From an uncultured Fusicatenibacter sp. (GTDB taxonomy: Bacteria; Bacillota; Clostridia; Lachnospirales; Lachnospiraceae), in the NCBI GenBank assembly GCA_902493585.1, contig CABUPZ010000102.1, positions 1 through 8,127 on the forward strand: 8,127 nt of DNA, given 5' to 3'. Positions 6,258 to 8,127 of the stretch are shown here, piece after piece. How positions within the stretch are numbered: the first letter of the stretch is position 1; each line of letters begins with the position of its first letter. Below the pieces are notes generated by a model. That model saw only the letters and a program-made list of their open reading frames with translations. It had not been told where the DNA came from and did not search any database. The position numbers and the translations under genes are program-made.

Positions 6258-7613
6258 ATGGAAAAAGAATATCTCATTCGGGAAAAACCTATGAAGGCAC
6301 TGCTGATCTTTGCCTTTCCAATGATTGTCGGCAACCTGTTTCAACAGTTTTACACGATGGTTGATTCTGTGGTGGTGGGACGTTTCGTCGGTGAGAATGC
6401 GCTGGCCGCGATCGGCGCGTCCTATTCGCTGACCAACGTTTTTATCTCCATCGCCATCGGAGGCGGAGTGGGAGCCTCCGTTCTGACCAGCCGTTTTTTT
6501 GGTTCCAGGGAATATCAGAAAATGAAGATGTCTGTCAGTACGGCGCTGCTTTCTTTTCTGGTGGTGAGCCTGACGCTGGGATGTGTGGGACTGCTGTCCG
6601 GCAGACAGATCATGATCCTGCTCAATACGCCGGACAATATCCTGTCTCAGGCAACAGAATATCTGAATATTTATTTTCTGGGTCTGCCGTTTTTGTTTAT
6701 GTACAATGTACTGGCGTCCATGTTCAATGCCCTGGGGCGTTCCAGGATTCCCTTGTACTTGCTGATCTTTTCGTCTGTCTTCAATATTGTGCTGGATCTG
6801 ATCCTGGTCTGCCAGTTTCATATGGGAGTAGCCGGAGTGGCGTGGGCGACGCTGATTGCTCAGGGAATCTCTGCGGTGCTTGCTTTCTTCCTTTTTATGA
6901 AGGAAATGCAGAATTATCCCACCGATGAAAAAATGAAGCTGTTCTCAGGCGGAGAATTTCTGGAGATGTGCAGGATCGCGCTCCCGTCCATCCTGCAGCA
7001 GTCCACAGTATCCATTGGTATGATGCTGGTGCAGTCTGTGGTCAACAGCTTTGGAGCGAGCGTGCTGGCCGGTTATTCCGCAGGAATGCGGATTGAGAGT
7101 ATCTGCATTGTGCCGATGGCAGCGATGGGAAATGTGATCTCTTCCTATACGGCGCAGAATCTTGGCGCGGGAAGGAAAGATCGGGTGATTCAAGGGTATC
7201 ACACCGGATACCGGATCGTGTTTGCCTTTGCTGTGATTCTCTGCGTGATCCTGGAATTGTTTTACCGGCCGCTGATCGCATTGTTCCTCGGGGATGAGGG
7301 AACGGGCCTGGCTGTGAGCACGGGCATCAGCTATCTGAAATTTATCGGATGGTTTTTCGTCTTTATCGGACTGAAGATGATCACGGACGGTCTGCTGCGC
7401 GGAGCGGGAGATATGAAGATGTTTACCGTGGCCAATTTGGTCAACCTGACGATCCGGGTGGCCCTGGCGGTGACTTTGGCGCCGAGGATAGGGATCGAGA
7501 TGGTCTGGTATGCGGTACCGATCGGATGGCTGGCAAACTACCTGATTTCTTTTGCGGAATACCGGACGGGTAAATGGAAAAAGATCCGAAACGGCGGAGA
7601 AAATGACACGTGA
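6258..7613 (+). CDS. MATE family efflux transporter
   Basis: The protein has 451 residues, the usual MATE length, with about 12 predicted membrane helices arranged as two related halves. The N-terminal signature runs from PMIVGNLFQQFYTMVD (21-36) through VVVGRFVGENALAAIG (38-53), which is characteristic of the NorM/DinF-like MATE group. MATE proteins export cationic drugs, dyes or metabolites in exchange for Na+ or H+; no substrate can be assigned here. I chose ATG 6258 because AGGAGG at 6247-6252 lies 5 bases before it. An in-frame ATG at 6240 overlaps the flippase stop as ATGA and would add six residues (MTEEGA). Either way the gene is closely linked to, and probably co-transcribed with, the flippase gene. 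A good intrinsic terminator follows 11 bases after the stop. The family call is firm. Confidence 0.93.
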   Translation: MEKEYLIREKPMKALLIFAFPMIVGNLFQQFYTMVDSVVVGRFVGENALAAIGASYSLTNVFISIAIGGGVGASVLTSRFFGSREYQKMKMSVSTALLSFLVVSLTLGCVGLLSGRQIMILLNTPDNILSQATEYLNIYFLGLPFLFMYNVLASMFNALGRSRIPLYLLIFSSVFNIVLDLILVCQFHMGVAGVAWATLIAQGISAVLAFFLFMKEMQNYPTDEKMKLFSGGEFLEMCRIALPSILQQSTVSIGMMLVQSVVNSFGASVLAGYSAGMRIESICIVPMAAMGNVISSYTAQNLGAGRKDRVIQGYHTGYRIVFAFAVILCVILELFYRPLIALFLGDEGTGLAVSTGISYLKFIGWFFVFIGLKMITDGLLRGAGDMKMFTVANLVNLTIRVALAVTLAPRIGIEMVWYAVPIGWLANYLISFAEYRTGKWKKIRNGGENDT

Positions 7614-7623
7614 GAGCTGTAAG

Positions 7624-7660
7624 AAAGGGCTGCCTGTGCAAACGGGGCAGCCTTTTCTGT
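7624..7660 (+). terminator. Rho-independent terminator after the MATE gene
   Basis: The stem AAAGGGCTGCC (7624-7634) pairs with GGCAGCCTTTT (7646-7656), 11 bp with one G-U pair, around an 11-base loop. The descending arm ends in TTTT followed by CTGT. The position just after the MATE stop fits the end of the flippase-MATE transcript. Confidence 0.8.
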
Positions 7661-7697
7661 ACGTTATGCAGAAAAACTGTCTCTTGTGCGAAAGGGA

Positions 7698-7726
7698 TTG
7701 TAAAGAATGCTTTGCCGATATATACT
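7698..7726 (+). promoter_or_regulatory. Sigma-A-type promoter for the response regulator gene
   Basis: TTGTAA (7698-7703) and TATACT (7721-7726) are separated by exactly 17 bases. They match the -35/-10 consensus TTGACA/TATAAT at four and five of six positions. Transcription would start near 7733, leaving a very short leader containing AAGGAG before ATG 7751. It lies just downstream of a terminator, so the regulator gene is an independent unit. Confidence 0.75.
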
Positions 7727-7750
7727 GAGGGCAGATAAGGAGCAGAAAAA

Positions 7751-8127
7751 ATGAAAATAGCTGTCTGTGATGATGAGAAGAGAATGCTGGAGCAGATGGA
7801 AGAAAATCTGAAAGAATTTGAAACCCTGTTTCAGATTGACTGTTATGCCAGCGGGGAAGCACTGCTGGATTCGGGCATATCCTATGACCTGATCTTTCTG
7901 GATATTGATATGAAAGGGATTTCCGGTATCGATACGGCACGTATGCTCCGCAAGAGGGATAAAAGGGCAAAAATCGTGTATGTGACGGCATACGAAGATT
8001 TTCGCGATTATGCCTTTTCGGTTCATGCCTTTGGTTATCTGGTAAAACCGGTAAAACGGGAAAGCGTGCATGAGATGATCCGTGAAGTGTTGGACTATAC
8101 CGAAGAAGAGACGGACGGCCCGCGTCT
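7751..8127 (+). CDS. Response regulator, receiver domain (AgrA/LytTR-type likely); 3' end outside window
   Basis: ATG 7751 has AAGGAG at 7737-7742 with 8 bases of spacing. The frame stays open to the window end, giving 125 residues. It is a complete CheY-like receiver: acidic pocket D7-D8 in AVCDDE, phospho-acceptor D51 in FLDIDMKGISG, T79 in VTAYEDF, and the K99-P100 pair in GYLVKPV. The MKIAVCDDE start, the LDIDMKGISGIDTA block and the DYAFSVHAFGYLVKP region are characteristic of regulators with a LytTR DNA-binding domain, so that output is expected beyond the window edge but is not seen. Such proteins receive phosphate from a 10-TM/HATPase-type sensor kinase, often encoded next door, and control virulence-like, bacteriocin or cell-surface genes. 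The receiver call is firm; the output domain is inference. Confidence 0.9.
   Translation, partial: MKIAVCDDEKRMLEQMEENLKEFETLFQIDCYASGEALLDSGISYDLIFLDIDMKGISGIDTARMLRKRDKRAKIVYVTAYEDFRDYAFSVHAFGYLVKPVKRESVHEMIREVLDYTEEETDGPR

Noticed and set aside
7658..7668. Possible LytTR-regulator binding site (TACGTTATG) before the response regulator
   Set aside because: It deviates from the usual repeat consensus, and I saw no second copy at the expected spacing, so autoregulation is not supported.
6945..7991. Minus-strand open frame spanning the MATE end, terminator and response regulator
   Set aside because: It crosses a clear terminator and a clear promoter of the opposite strand, and its product is low-complexity and unrecognisable.

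Overview
The window looks like chromosomal DNA of an anaerobic Firmicute, most likely a Lachnospiraceae/Clostridia-type gut or acetogenic bacterium. This is inferred from the gene families (corrinoid methyl-transfer proteins, a SpoVB-like flippase, an AgrA/LytTR-type regulator), strong GGAGG ribosome-binding sites, moderate GC and tight same-strand gene packing. All seven recognisable genes are on the + strand. I saw no mobile element, tRNA, rRNA or CRISPR array.

Region 1 (1-4369) is a corrinoid-dependent methyltransferase operon, cut at its 5' end. In order it holds the C-terminal half of one corrinoid protein, a ferredoxin-type ATP-dependent corrinoid activator (RACo/RamA-like), a small cysteine-rich DUF2284 protein, a second complete corrinoid protein, and a uroporphyrinogen-decarboxylase (URO-D) family methyltransferase. 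Such sets move a methyl group from a methylated substrate (O- or N-methyl compound) onto Co(I) of the corrinoid protein and then to an acceptor such as tetrahydrofolate. The activator re-reduces cobalt that has oxidised to Co(II). The substrate cannot be read from this window, and a further methyltransferase may lie upstream. The two corrinoid proteins are clear paralogues, identical at 61 of 110 aligned C-terminal residues by hand count.

Region 2 (4370-4608) is a 239-base non-coding gap. It contains a short hairpin, a 12-bp inverted repeat without a good T-tract, an imperfect 22-base tandem duplication and a weak promoter-like sequence.

Region 3 (4609-7656) has two membrane proteins of the MOP flippase/exporter superfamily in tandem, a SpoVB/MurJ-like lipid-linked saccharide flippase and a MATE efflux transporter. 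They are probably co-transcribed and end at a good intrinsic terminator.

Region 4 (7657-8127) has a near-consensus sigma-A promoter driving a response regulator whose receiver domain is complete but whose C-terminal output domain runs off the window.

The gene content is recognisable. The points most worth a second look are the duplicated corrinoid protein around one activator, the H-x-D variant in the URO-D protein, and the structured gap at 4370-4608.
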